Of a stretch of 64,000 bases of DNA, positions 53,176 to 62,449 are shown one piece after another. The translations under genes and the position numbers were made by a program. The notes below the pieces were generated by a model. The model saw only the letters and a program-made list of their open reading frames with translations. It was not told where the DNA came from and searched no databases. The stretch spans positions 62,001 through 126,000 of the forward strand of contig JAEYPN010000026.1 in NCBI GenBank assembly GCA_023410715.1, written 5' to 3'. This DNA comes from Bacillota bacterium. GTDB lineage: Bacteria; Bacillota_I; Bacilli_A; Izemoplasmatales; UBA1188. Positions within the stretch are counted from its first letter, which is position 1, and every line of letters begins with the position of its first letter.

Positions 53176-53201
53176 AAAACAGTCCTTTTGGGGCTGTTTT
53201 T
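53176..53201 (+). terminator. Weak terminator after jetC
   Basis: AAAACAGTCC/GGGGCTGTTTT imperfect stem with a short T-run, between jetC and rsmE. Confidence 0.6.
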
Positions 53202-53219
53202 AAAGGGAGGTTAAGATTC

Positions 53220-53942
53220 ATGCAAAGATATTTTATTAACGAATTAGCTTTAAAAGGAGACCTAGTTTATATAACAGGTCAGGATGCATTTCATATTACT
53301 AAAGTAATGCGTTTTAAAGAAGCAGATCAAATTTATGTTTCTGTTAATGAAAAAAGTTTTTTGTGTGAAATTATATCACTATGCACTGAAGAAGTAAAAG
53401 CTAGGATTATTAAGGAGTTAGAAAGTAATGAATTAAAGATTAAAGTGACTCTTTTACAAGGCTTAGTAAAGAAAGAAAAGATTGAAGAAATTATTAAGCG
53501 CAATACAGAGCTTGGGGCATATGAATACATGATTGTCAATATGGAAAGATCAAACATTAAAATGAGTATGGATGATCTAAATAAAAAGAAAGAACGTTTT
53601 GATTTAATTATCAAAGAAGCAGCTGAACAATCTCAAAGATCACTAAAGCCTAGAATTTCTTTTTATAATAAATTAAAAGATATTGATTATAGTGGATTTG
53701 ACCAGGTGTTTATATGTTATGAAAAAACAGATTTATCGGATAATTTAAAAAACACGTTAAACAAAGAATTTAATAACATTTTAGTAGTTATTGGCCCTGA
53801 AGGGGGAATATCAGAAAGTGAAGTTAAATTTTTTCTAGATTTGCCTAATGTGTCTTTCGTGTCATTAGGAAAAAGAATTTTAAGAACAGAAACAGCAGCG
53901 AGCTATTTCTTAAGCGTGGTGTCATATTATTATGAATATTAA
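53220..53942 (+). CDS. rsmE: 16S rRNA (uracil1498-N3)-methyltransferase
   Basis: SPOUT-class methyltransferase that modifies U1498 of 16S rRNA. The N-terminal PUA-like part (QRYFINELALKGDLVYITGQDAFHITKVMRFKEAD) and the C-terminal trefoil knot with VVIGPEGGISESEVKFF and LGKRILRTETAASYFLSVVSYY are diagnostic. At 240 residues the length is normal. Ribosome site AAGGGAGG. Overlaps mtaB by 11 nt. Confidence 0.95.
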   Translation: MQRYFINELALKGDLVYITGQDAFHITKVMRFKEADQIYVSVNEKSFLCEIISLCTEEVKARIIKELESNELKIKVTLLQGLVKKEKIEEIIKRNTELGAYEYMIVNMERSNIKMSMDDLNKKKERFDLIIKEAAEQSQRSLKPRISFYNKLKDIDYSGFDQVFICYEKTDLSDNLKNTLNKEFNNILVVIGPEGGISESEVKFFLDLPNVSFVSLGKRILRTETAASYFLSVVSYYYEY

Positions 53943-55230
53943 AGTTTATGTATATACCTTAGGATGTAAGGTTAATTCAGTCGAATCTGAAGGAATCACA
54001 GATATCTTTTTAAAAGAAGGTTATGAAATAGTAAATAATCATACTTTAGCAGATATTATTATTGTCAATACCTGTACAGTTACTAATCAAGCTGACCAAA
54101 AAAACAGAAAAATGATTCATCGCTTCCATAAAGAAAATGCGCAAGCAATTATTATTGTAATGGGTTGTTACTCACAGGTTAAAAGTGAAGAAGTAAGTAA
54201 AATTGATGGCGTTAACATCGTTCTTGGTTCAGTAGACAAAGAAAAAATTATTAATTATATTAATGAATATAAAGAAACTGGTAAGCAAATTATTGAAATT
54301 AAAGATGTCAGAAAAGTTAATGAATTTGACAACTTAAAAACCTTAACTTTTAATCGTCATACTCGCGCTTCTTTAAAAATTCAAGATGGCTGTAACAATT
54401 TTTGTACTTATTGTATTATTCCTTATGCTAGAGGAAAACTTCGTTCTAAGGCAAAAGATCTTGTCTTAGATGAAGCTAGATCTCTTGTTAGTAATGGCTA
54501 TAAAGAAATTGTTTTAAATGGGATTCATACAGGTGGCTATGGGTTAGATTTAGATAATTATACTTTTACAGATTTAGTAAAAGATTTAACAAAGATTGAT
54601 GGATTAAAGAGGCTTAGAATTTCTTCGATTGAGATGCATGAAATTACTGATGAAATTTTAGATTTAATCAAGAATAATAATGTGGTTGTTAATCATTTGC
54701 ATATTCCTATTCAAAGTGGTTCAGATAGTGTTTTAAAAGCTATGAACAGAAAATATAATAAGGAAGAATTTATTGAAAAAATTGAGCATATTAAAAGAAT
54801 TGTTCCGGGCATTGCGATTACAACTGATGTAATTGTTGGTTTTCCTGGAGAAACTAATGAAAATTTTAATGAGACTGTTGAAACAATTAAAAAAGTTGGT
54901 TTTATGGAACTTCACGTTTTTCCATATTCAAGAAGAGATAATACTAAGGCAGCTTTAATGGAAGATCAAATACCAGGTGATATTAAGAAGACCCGCGTTA
55001 ATGTTCTTTTGAATTTAAGTAATGAATTAAAAGAAGAGTACTTAAAAGAACAAAAGAACGATAAATTATCAGTTTTATTTGAAAAGTATCAAGATGGATA
55101 TAACTATGGACATTCCACAAACTATATTTATGGTAAACTTAAAAGTTTAGAGGATTTATCAAACGAGATAAGAGAAGTACGAATTGAAAAAATTGATCTT
55201 GAAACATCATTATTTAGCTTAAGTGAATAA
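53932..55230 (+). CDS. mtaB: tRNA t6A37 methylthiotransferase MtaB
   Basis: Radical SAM methylthiotransferase that converts t6A37 to ms2t6A37 in tRNAs. The N-terminal UPF0004 domain holds its own cluster cysteines (VYTLGCKVNSVESE, NTCTVTNQADQKNRK, VMGCYSQV), and the radical SAM core has QDGCNNFCTYCIIPYARG (CxxxCxxC about residues 147-154). Central IHTGGYG and HIPIQSGSDSVLKAMNRKY are family hallmarks, followed by a C-terminal TRAM-like segment. The CKVNxxE sequence and overall length (432) fit MtaB better than MiaB or RimO. Operon with rsmE. Confidence 0.93.
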   Translation: MNIKVYVYTLGCKVNSVESEGITDIFLKEGYEIVNNHTLADIIIVNTCTVTNQADQKNRKMIHRFHKENAQAIIIVMGCYSQVKSEEVSKIDGVNIVLGSVDKEKIINYINEYKETGKQIIEIKDVRKVNEFDNLKTLTFNRHTRASLKIQDGCNNFCTYCIIPYARGKLRSKAKDLVLDEARSLVSNGYKEIVLNGIHTGGYGLDLDNYTFTDLVKDLTKIDGLKRLRISSIEMHEITDEILDLIKNNNVVVNHLHIPIQSGSDSVLKAMNRKYNKEEFIEKIEHIKRIVPGIAITTDVIVGFPGETNENFNETVETIKKVGFMELHVFPYSRRDNTKAALMEDQIPGDIKKTRVNVLLNLSNELKEEYLKEQKNDKLSVLFEKYQDGYNYGHSTNYIYGKLKSLEDLSNEIREVRIEKIDLETSLFSLSE

Positions 55231-55237
55231 AAATTAA

Positions 55238-55270
55238 AATATTGCATCGACAAGATGTGATATTTTTTTA
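55238..55270 (+). terminator. Terminator after mtaB
   Basis: AATATTGCATC/GATGTGATATT stem (two G-U pairs), 5-nt loop, T-run. Confidence 0.8.
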
Positions 55271-55565
55271 TTTAACAATTTAAAAAACGCTCAACAGCGC
55301 ATTTACCACTTAAATTTAATGTTTTAAAAAAGGAAGATTTCTTAAAAACGTTAAGAAAAAAATAAAAAACGTTTAGAATAATTAAAAATAACATTTGTAA
55401 AATTGGAATAATAAAGAAAAATGTGAAAAAAGAAAGCGTTTAAAATTAAAATAATGGCAAAAAAAGGTAACAAAATAGATGTTTAGATAAAATGCTATAT
55501 TGTTTAGACGGTTTAGGGTTAATATTTGCAATTTTATATTAAAATGTAAATGAGGGGGGTTGCTT
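55271..55565 (+). promoter_or_regulatory. Operator-rich leader of the mannoside locus
   Basis: About 295 nt of very A-rich DNA without an ORF. It contains a cre/LacI-like site AGAAAGCGTTTAAA (55431-55444; 12 of 14 to the TGWAANCGNTNWCA consensus), two related AAACGTT(A/T)AGAA sites near 55346-55357 and 55367-55378, and repeated GTTTAGA/GTTTAGG at 55371, 55481, 55502 and 55511. A GGGGGG ribosome-site run precedes the regulator. The LacI-family protein encoded next is the obvious ligand for some of these; this is inferred from spacing and repetition. Confidence 0.55.
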
Positions 55566-56615
55566 ATGCCTAAAGTATCAATGTCTCAGATTGCTAAAAA
55601 ATTAGGAGTATCAAAAGGTCTAGTATCCATAGCATTATCAAATAAGTATGGAGTAAGCGATGAAACCAGATTTAAGATTTACGTTACAGCGATTGAAATG
55701 GGATATGATTTTTCTAAATGTCATATGACTGAAAAGCCAGTTGGTAAATATACAATTATCGTTTTTATTAAACAGATTGACTTAATTACTGATCAATTCT
55801 GGCCAGAGATTTTAGCAGGTGTCGAAAAGAAACTAGCAGCAAATAATTATCGTTTAAAACTTGAAGTTTGGGATGAAAGAACGACTAAAGAAGAAATCTT
55901 AGTACGTATTGCTCAAGATAACGCTGATGGAATCATAGTTATATCTGAACTTCCTAGTGGAACATTAAATAAACTTAAAAACGTTAATATGCCGGTAATT
56001 GTAATTGATGGTAAGGAATACTATGATGGCACATTTGATAATATTAGAGCTAATAATTACCTAGGTGGATATTTAGTTGCGGAATACTTAGTTAAAAAAG
56101 GTCACACAAAGCTTGCTTTCGTTGGTGATGTAAACCACTCAGTAAGTTTCTTGGATCGTTATCATGGGTTTAAGGATTACTTGATTAGAAAATGTAAAAA
56201 CATTCAAGTTTTCCCATCTATTAAGCAAAGTACCTTTGATAAATCAGAAGATTATGATACATCTGATTCTGAAGTTATGAAGATGCTTAAAAAAGAAGAT
56301 AGACCAACAGCTCTATTTTGTGTAAACGATATTGTGGCAAAGTTTGTGTACGATGAGATGAAAAAAATTGGTTTAAAAGTACCTGATGATATTTCAATTG
56401 TTGGGTTTGATAATATTTTAATGACCAATATCTATGATCCGAGCTTAACAAGCGTTAATGTCTTAAGAAAAGAGCTTGGTGAACTTGCAGTAAGAATTCT
56501 ATTAAATAGAATTCAAAAAACAGATAACGCTGTTCAATCAGTGTTACTATGTGTAAATTTAGATGAAAAGAAATCAGTAAAAGACTTAAATAGAAAGAAT
56601 GGAGAAAAGAAATGA
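55566..56615 (+). CDS. LacI family transcriptional regulator
   Basis: DNA-binding sugar-responsive regulator of 349 residues. N-terminal LacI HTH: SMSQIAKKLGVSKGLVSIALSNKYGVSDETRFKI, then hinge, then the periplasmic-binding-protein-like sensor (YTIIVFIKQIDL onward) with NADGIIVISELP, YLGG-type signatures, TALFCVNDIVAK, KVPDDISIVGFDN and LTSVNVLRKELGELAVRIL. ATG 55566 is used; a TTG 6 nt earlier is in frame. It is the first gene of the mannoside operon (stop overlaps the next ATG), so it is probably an autoregulated local repressor responsive to a mannooligosaccharide or a product. Confidence 0.93.
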   Translation: MPKVSMSQIAKKLGVSKGLVSIALSNKYGVSDETRFKIYVTAIEMGYDFSKCHMTEKPVGKYTIIVFIKQIDLITDQFWPEILAGVEKKLAANNYRLKLEVWDERTTKEEILVRIAQDNADGIIVISELPSGTLNKLKNVNMPVIVIDGKEYYDGTFDNIRANNYLGGYLVAEYLVKKGHTKLAFVGDVNHSVSFLDRYHGFKDYLIRKCKNIQVFPSIKQSTFDKSEDYDTSDSEVMKMLKKEDRPTALFCVNDIVAKFVYDEMKKIGLKVPDDISIVGFDNILMTNIYDPSLTSVNVLRKELGELAVRILLNRIQKTDNAVQSVLLCVNLDEKKSVKDLNRKNGEKK

Positions 56616-57622
56616 AATTAAAGAAGTTTGAGGGAAATCCAATATTAAAGCCAAATAATAATCAATGGGAAAATCTTTGTGTTTTAAACCCAGCGGTAAT
56701 CTATGCAGAGGAAAGAGAAGAATTTGTGATGTTATATCGTGCGGCAGGCGATACATATGAACATTACATTTATTTAGGATTAGCTACTTCAAAAGATGGA
56801 TACAACTTTGAAAGATTTAGCGACAAACCAATTTTTGAACCTGATTATAATGGCGCAGACGGTGGATGTGTTGAAGATCCAAGGCTTGTAAAAATGGGCG
56901 ATACATACTATTTAACTTATGCATCACGTCCATATGCTCCAGGTAGATACTGGTTACACGAACCAAAACCTTGGTTTAATCCTCCAAAAAACGCACCACA
57001 ATACTTACGTCATAACGATACAATCACTTCACTTGCGTTTACAAAAGATTTTATTAATTATAAAAAATGTGGTCGAATGACTAATTCAAGAGTTGACGAT
57101 CGTGATGTATTTATTTTCCCTGAAATGATTAATGGAAAGTATGTAAGATTCTCTCGCCCAATGACTTGGTGCGGTGAAGGATATCCATGTAAAAACCCAT
57201 CAATATGGATTGCGTTCAGCGATGATTTACTAGAATGGGGAACCCCAGAATTATTCTATCAAGGAAAAACATGGTGGGAAGATAAAAAAGTTGGTGGAAG
57301 CTGCCCACCAATTAAAACAGAGGATGGTTGGTTCTTTATTTATCATGGTGTTTCAACAAAAGATAATTGCTACCGCGTTGGTGCCATGCTACTTGACTTA
57401 GAAGACCCAAGAATAATTAAAGGCATTACAAAAGATTTTATTATGGAACCAGAATTTGATTATGAATTATCAGGTCCATATAACGGATGCGTATTCCCTA
57501 CGGGAAACGTTGTAAAAGATGGTATACTTTATGTTTACTATGGCGCAGCCGATAAATATGTATGTTTAGCTACTGCAAATTTTAATGAATTATTAGAAGA
57601 ACTTAAAAAACAAGGTAAATAA
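56612..57622 (+). CDS. GH130 beta-mannoside phosphorylase/hydrolase
   Basis: Five-bladed beta-propeller enzyme of glycoside hydrolase family 130, cytoplasmic (no signal peptide). The start KFEGNPILKPNNNQWENLCVLNPAVIY and GGCVEDPRLVKMGDTYYLTY, with the family's catalytic Asp at about residue 89 (EDPR), are diagnostic; VGGSCPPIKTEDGWFFIYHGV and a YYGAADKYVCLA C-terminus complete the fold. GH130 enzymes cleave beta-mannosides, mostly by phosphorolysis to mannose 1-phosphate; a subgroup hydrolyses beta-1,2 links. The subfamily is not resolved by eye. Overlaps the regulator by 4 nt and is followed 2 nt later by the GH2 gene. Confidence 0.88.
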   Translation: MKLKKFEGNPILKPNNNQWENLCVLNPAVIYAEEREEFVMLYRAAGDTYEHYIYLGLATSKDGYNFERFSDKPIFEPDYNGADGGCVEDPRLVKMGDTYYLTYASRPYAPGRYWLHEPKPWFNPPKNAPQYLRHNDTITSLAFTKDFINYKKCGRMTNSRVDDRDVFIFPEMINGKYVRFSRPMTWCGEGYPCKNPSIWIAFSDDLLEWGTPELFYQGKTWWEDKKVGGSCPPIKTEDGWFFIYHGVSTKDNCYRVGAMLLDLEDPRIIKGITKDFIMEPEFDYELSGPYNGCVFPTGNVVKDGILYVYYGAADKYVCLATANFNELLEELKKQGK

Positions 57623-57623
57623 C

Positions 57624-60050
57624 ATGTTAAAGCAAATTAATGGTAAATGGGAGCTCTCATCTACCTTTTTGCCGCATTCGGTAAAGGTATGTGTTCCTGG
57701 TACGGTATACAATGATTTATTAGTAAATAGCTTAATGCCTGATCCATTTTATCGAGATAACGAATATGAAGTATTAAAGATTATGGAGAATGATTTTACC
57801 TATACTGGCGAGTTTGAAATAGAAAAAGAAGAAATTAGTAAAAACAACTATTTAATCTTTACAGGTCTTGATACAATTGCTCAAGTTACATTAAATGGTA
57901 AGGTTATTTTAAATAGCGAAAATATGCACAGGACTTACCGCGTTTTAGTAAATGATGTAATAAATGCCGGTATAAATGAATTAATTATTAAGTTCTTTTC
58001 TCCGCTTAAATATATTAAAGAAGCACATGAAAATCGTAAATATAACTTTTATGAAGCGGCTGATGCTATGGCTGGTTATTCATCTTTAAGAAAAGCTCAT
58101 TCAATGTTTGGATGGGACTGGGGGCCACACCTACCTGATGCTGGAATTTTTAGACCAATTTATTTCGAATCAAATGAGCTTGGAAGTTTAAAAGCAGTTG
58201 ATTTTACTCAAGAAATAAATGAAGATGTAAAATTAACAGTTGAGGGAAAAGTAGAGTTAAATTCTTTTGGCCAAATTGAAATTAAAATTTTAAATCCTGA
58301 AAATGAGATTATTTTAATAAAAGTATTTGATGCAAAAAAAGAATATAAAGAAGAATTTATTATTAAAAACCCTCGCCTTTGGTATCCAACAGGTTATGGG
58401 GCACAACCACTATATAAAGTAGTTGTAAGACTTTTTAATGATCAAGAAGAAGATATTAAAGAATATAGAATTGGTTTAAGAAAAATGGAAATAAGACAAG
58501 AAAATGATGAGTATGGTAGATCATTTATGGTTGTAGTTAATAACATTCCAGTTTTCTTAAAGGGTTCAGATTATATAATTGAAGACAATATTTTAGCCAG
58601 AACAAATAAAGATTTAACTTATAATTTATTAAAATCAGCAGTAATGGCTAATCACAATGCGATAAGAGTTTGGGGTGGCGCTTTATATCCAGAAGACTAT
58701 TTTTTTGATATTTGCGATGAACTAGGAATTATTGTTTGGGAAGACTTAATGTTTGCTTGCACAGTATATGACATGGATAATAAGAAGTTTGTTGATGAAA
58801 TAAGAAAAGAAATTATTGATAACTTAGAAAGATTTCGTCACCATGCATGCTTAGCCTTAATTTGTGGTAATAATGAAAACGAGACAGCAATTGTAAGCTG
58901 GAATGTAAATGATAAAAAAGCCTCAGAAAAAAGCTATATTTATCAATATGAAGATTTGATAAAAGGTATAGTTAAAGAATATGCAAAAAATACTTTCTAC
59001 TGGCCATCATCACCTTCATCAGGTGGAATGTTCTATGATCCTAATAGTGATAATTATGGTGATATGCACTATTGGGGGGTATGGCATAACAATGAACCAA
59101 TCGAATATTATCGGAATTATTATCCAAGAATAATGAGTGAATTTGGTATTCAATCATTTCCACAACTTAAAACTGTAAAAACATTTACAATTGAAGATGA
59201 TAGAAATGTATTTTCATATGTAATGGAATGCCATCAAAAGAATAAAACAGCAAATGATAAAATTTTGAACTATATGGGAAAAATGTTCAAATATCCAAAG
59301 GATTTTGAATCATTACTATATGTTTCACAGTTAATTCAAGCTGAAGGTATTAAAGTTGGCGTTGAACATATGAGAAGAAACTATCCACGTTGTATGGGAG
59401 CGTTATATTGGCAGTTAAACGATTGTTGGCCAGTTGCATCATGGAGTAGTATTGATTATTACCATCGGTGGAAAGCACTTCATTACAGCTCGAAAAAATT
59501 CTTTAGTCCCGTTTTAATTTCAATCTTAGATGAAAGTGATAAGGCAACTATAACTGTAACTAGTGAAAGATTAACACCTTTTACAGGATATGTGTCATAT
59601 GAGCTTGTAAATTTTAATGGTAATATTTTAGCTTCTGGCGAAAAGAAAGTAGAAATAGATGCTTTATCAGTTAAAACTGTCTTTGAAATTTCAATTGAGC
59701 TTTCAAAATACGATAAGATGAAGACAGTTTTATATACCTGTATAAAGGAAAATGATGAAATTTTATCTGAAAATTATCAATCATTTGCCAAAGATAAGCA
59801 TTTAGAATTAGAAAAACCAGTAATTACTTATGAAATAAAGAAAAATAAAGATGAATACGAAATAATATTGTCAACTAATACTTATACAAAGTTTATGATG
59901 TTAGATTTTCAAAATTTTGATGTAATTTTTAGTGATAACTATTTTAATTTATTAAAGGGAACAACAAAAAAAGTAACTTTTATAACTGATAAGACTCTAG
60001 AAGAAATTAAGGAAAATATCATTATTAAGTCATTAAGAGATACTTATTAG
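57624..60050 (+). CDS. GH2 beta-mannosidase
   Basis: Cytoplasmic exo-beta-mannosidase of 808 residues that would trim terminal mannose from mannooligosaccharides. The N-terminal jelly roll ends in SMFGWDWGPHLPDAGIFRPIYF, a signature of beta-mannosidases within GH2. The TIM barrel includes RVWGGALYPEDYFFDICDELGIIVWEDLMFAC, the acid/base Glu in CGNNENE (about 418), and the nucleophile Glu in IMSEFGIQSFP (about 506), with LYWQLNDCWPVASW. C-terminal beta domains follow. No signal peptide, so substrates must be imported. The stop is 11 nt before the GH5-like lipoprotein. Confidence 0.93.
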   Translation: MLKQINGKWELSSTFLPHSVKVCVPGTVYNDLLVNSLMPDPFYRDNEYEVLKIMENDFTYTGEFEIEKEEISKNNYLIFTGLDTIAQVTLNGKVILNSENMHRTYRVLVNDVINAGINELIIKFFSPLKYIKEAHENRKYNFYEAADAMAGYSSLRKAHSMFGWDWGPHLPDAGIFRPIYFESNELGSLKAVDFTQEINEDVKLTVEGKVELNSFGQIEIKILNPENEIILIKVFDAKKEYKEEFIIKNPRLWYPTGYGAQPLYKVVVRLFNDQEEDIKEYRIGLRKMEIRQENDEYGRSFMVVVNNIPVFLKGSDYIIEDNILARTNKDLTYNLLKSAVMANHNAIRVWGGALYPEDYFFDICDELGIIVWEDLMFACTVYDMDNKKFVDEIRKEIIDNLERFRHHACLALICGNNENETAIVSWNVNDKKASEKSYIYQYEDLIKGIVKEYAKNTFYWPSSPSSGGMFYDPNSDNYGDMHYWGVWHNNEPIEYYRNYYPRIMSEFGIQSFPQLKTVKTFTIEDDRNVFSYVMECHQKNKTANDKILNYMGKMFKYPKDFESLLYVSQLIQAEGIKVGVEHMRRNYPRCMGALYWQLNDCWPVASWSSIDYYHRWKALHYSSKKFFSPVLISILDESDKATITVTSERLTPFTGYVSYELVNFNGNILASGEKKVEIDALSVKTVFEISIELSKYDKMKTVLYTCIKENDEILSENYQSFAKDKHLELEKPVITYEIKKNKDEYEIILSTNTYTKFMMLDFQNFDVIFSDNYFNLLKGTTKKVTFITDKTLEEIKENIIIKSLRDTY

Positions 60051-60061
60051 GAGGAATCTAA

Positions 60062-62449
60062 ATGATAAAGAAAATTGTAATTTTTATATTCTCAATCTTT
60101 GCGGTAATTTTATTTAGCGGTTGTACAAAAATTACAACTAGCAAGAAAACTATAAATTCTACAATTAGTAGTAAACAAAAAGACCAAATTACCCCAAATA
60201 CAAATGAAGTCAATATTTATGTTGGTGATTCATTTAAACTTACTTGGACCGCTAATTTTACAAAATTAGAAAGTGAAAGAGTTTCTTATGTATCAAGTGA
60301 TGCCAACATTGCGTCTGTATCAGTTACAGGCTTAATTAAAGGAATTAAAGCTGGAGAGACGTTTATTACGATGACTTTAAGGAATGCAAACGCAGTTATT
60401 AAGGTTAAAGTATCAGAGAATGTAAAGATTACAGCTCCAACCAAGACTAATTACTATCAAGGTGAAGAATTAAATTTACTTGGTGGAAAGATTGAAATTT
60501 TTAATGGTAAAAATGAATTAGTCGAAGAAGTTTTATTATTAAAATCAATGATTTCAGGGTATGATCCTGAAGGCATTGGTGAACAGATTTTAACAATTAC
60601 TTATCATGATATAACTTACAAATATTCAATTATTGTAAATCAGTTTGATAGTAATGGGTTAAAATTTGCGGATGCTTATAACATAAATGAAGCTTATACA
60701 AATGAAAAAGTATCATTTAGACTTGAACCAAAAGATTTTGATCAAATGGTTGCAAAAGTCAAAAATGTATACGACTATACAGAAATGAGTATTTATGCCA
60801 CATTTAAGGCACCATCAGGCAAAACTAAAACAGTTAATGCTTATTGGAATCAAGACTATAGCGAGGTCAAAACGAAAACAGTTATCTCAACAAATGAGAA
60901 GCTTGAAGGATATACAAATCCAAATGCTGTAGGCTATGACTTTAAACTTACCTTAAATAAAGATGGTAATCCTTATTATAGAATTAACTTTACACCTAAT
61001 GAAGTTGGTGAATATGAATATACAGTGTATGTAACATACTGTGGTATTCTTGTTCAAGAATTTACGCGTTATTTTGATGTTTATAATAACGAAAAAGTAA
61101 AGGATTATTCAGGTGTGATTAGTGTAAGTGATAATAACTTTACGTTTGTTGATGAAAAAGGAAAAACCTATATGCCAGTCGGTGAAAATATGGCTTGGTA
61201 TACTTCAAAACAAAGAAGATATTATGACTATGAAATGTGGTTAAATAACCTAGATAAAACAGATAGTAATTTTATTCGTGTTTGGTTATCAGCTTGGGGA
61301 TTTGCATTATTCTGGGATGATGTAGATAATTATGATAGTCGTCTAGATGAGGCTTATGAATTAGATCAAGTCTTTGATATGGCAAGCGAAATGGGCATTT
61401 ATATTCAGTTAACTCTTCTTCATCATGGCATGTTTTCAGAAACAGTTAATCCAATGTGGGAAGGCAGTAGTAATACATGGTATACATCACAATATGGTGC
61501 AAACCCTTATGCTTCAATCATTGATTCTCCGGGTGAATTCTTTACTGATGAAGTAGCTAAAGCAACATTTAAAAATTACTTACAATATATCATTGCCCGT
61601 TATGGCTATAGTGAAAACTTATTAAGCTATGAAGTCTTTAATGAGGTTGACTGGGTTGAAAGCTATACAAGCAAAGTTGGAACAGCTTGGCATAATGAGA
61701 TGGCAACATTTATTAAAGAAAATGATGCTTATAATCATATGGTTACCACATCTGTTAAGGGAGATAACTTCTCATCAGACATTTACTCAGTATTTGCCTT
61801 AGATAATATTGATTATGTGAATGTTCATAATTATGGAACTTATAATTATTTAAATTATGTTCCAGGAAAAACACAGGAAGGCTTTAGAAAATTTAACAAA
61901 CCAATATTTTATACTGAAGTTGGATATAGTGGGATGTCAGGCACTGAGCAAAATGAAAAAGATCCTCTAAATATTACACTTCATCAGGAATTATGGGCTG
62001 GTATCATGTCAAGCGTTGGTGCGGGTATGAACTGGTGGTGGGAATCATGGGTTGAGCCATTTAATGCATACTATGGATTTAATGGTGCTGCTAAGTTTGC
62101 CCACATGTTAGATTTAGAGGGAACAAGTTTTAAACTTATTGGTACTTCAAACGATGTAGTAAATAATAATTCAACAAAGATTAAGAATTTAGGTTATATT
62201 GTTGATAACCGTGTTTATGCTTATTTATATCAAACAGGATATAACGTAGGTAACCCTACACCACAAGCAATAAATAATGTGACTTTAAGTATAAATAATT
62301 TTACAAATGGAAATTACCAAGTTGTAATCTATGATACAAATACACTTGAAATTAAATCATCAACCGTAGTTAGTGTTTTAAATAATGTTTTAGTAGTAAA
62401 GATTGGAAGTGTTATAAATGATATTGCCCTTATTGCAACCCCTTTATGA
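60062..62449 (+). CDS. Surface lipoprotein GH5-like beta-mannanase with Ig-like and DUF5060 domains
   Basis: A 795-residue lipoprotein: signal peptide ends FSGC (Cys21). Residues about 45-115 form a Big_2-like Ig domain (YVSSDANIASVSVTGLIKGIKAG), 120-195 a Big_3-like domain (YYQGEELNLLGGKIEIF), 200-345 a DUF5060-like beta domain, and about 350-700 a GH5/clan-A TIM barrel beginning FVDEKGKTYMPVGENMAW. Acid/base Glu is in SYEVFNEVDW (about 528) and the nucleophile Glu in FYTEVGYSG (about 619). The C-terminal 90 residues are a beta domain. Endo-mannanase activity is inferred from neighbours; another beta-glycan is possible. Ends with TGA and overlaps the epimerase gene by 32 nt. Confidence 0.85.
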   Translation: MIKKIVIFIFSIFAVILFSGCTKITTSKKTINSTISSKQKDQITPNTNEVNIYVGDSFKLTWTANFTKLESERVSYVSSDANIASVSVTGLIKGIKAGETFITMTLRNANAVIKVKVSENVKITAPTKTNYYQGEELNLLGGKIEIFNGKNELVEEVLLLKSMISGYDPEGIGEQILTITYHDITYKYSIIVNQFDSNGLKFADAYNINEAYTNEKVSFRLEPKDFDQMVAKVKNVYDYTEMSIYATFKAPSGKTKTVNAYWNQDYSEVKTKTVISTNEKLEGYTNPNAVGYDFKLTLNKDGNPYYRINFTPNEVGEYEYTVYVTYCGILVQEFTRYFDVYNNEKVKDYSGVISVSDNNFTFVDEKGKTYMPVGENMAWYTSKQRRYYDYEMWLNNLDKTDSNFIRVWLSAWGFALFWDDVDNYDSRLDEAYELDQVFDMASEMGIYIQLTLLHHGMFSETVNPMWEGSSNTWYTSQYGANPYASIIDSPGEFFTDEVAKATFKNYLQYIIARYGYSENLLSYEVFNEVDWVESYTSKVGTAWHNEMATFIKENDAYNHMVTTSVKGDNFSSDIYSVFALDNIDYVNVHNYGTYNYLNYVPGKTQEGFRKFNKPIFYTEVGYSGMSGTEQNEKDPLNITLHQELWAGIMSSVGAGMNWWWESWVEPFNAYYGFNGAAKFAHMLDLEGTSFKLIGTSNDVVNNNSTKIKNLGYIVDNRVYAYLYQTGYNVGNPTPQAINNVTLSINNFTNGNYQVVIYDTNTLEIKSSTVVSVLNNVLVVKIGSVINDIALIATPL

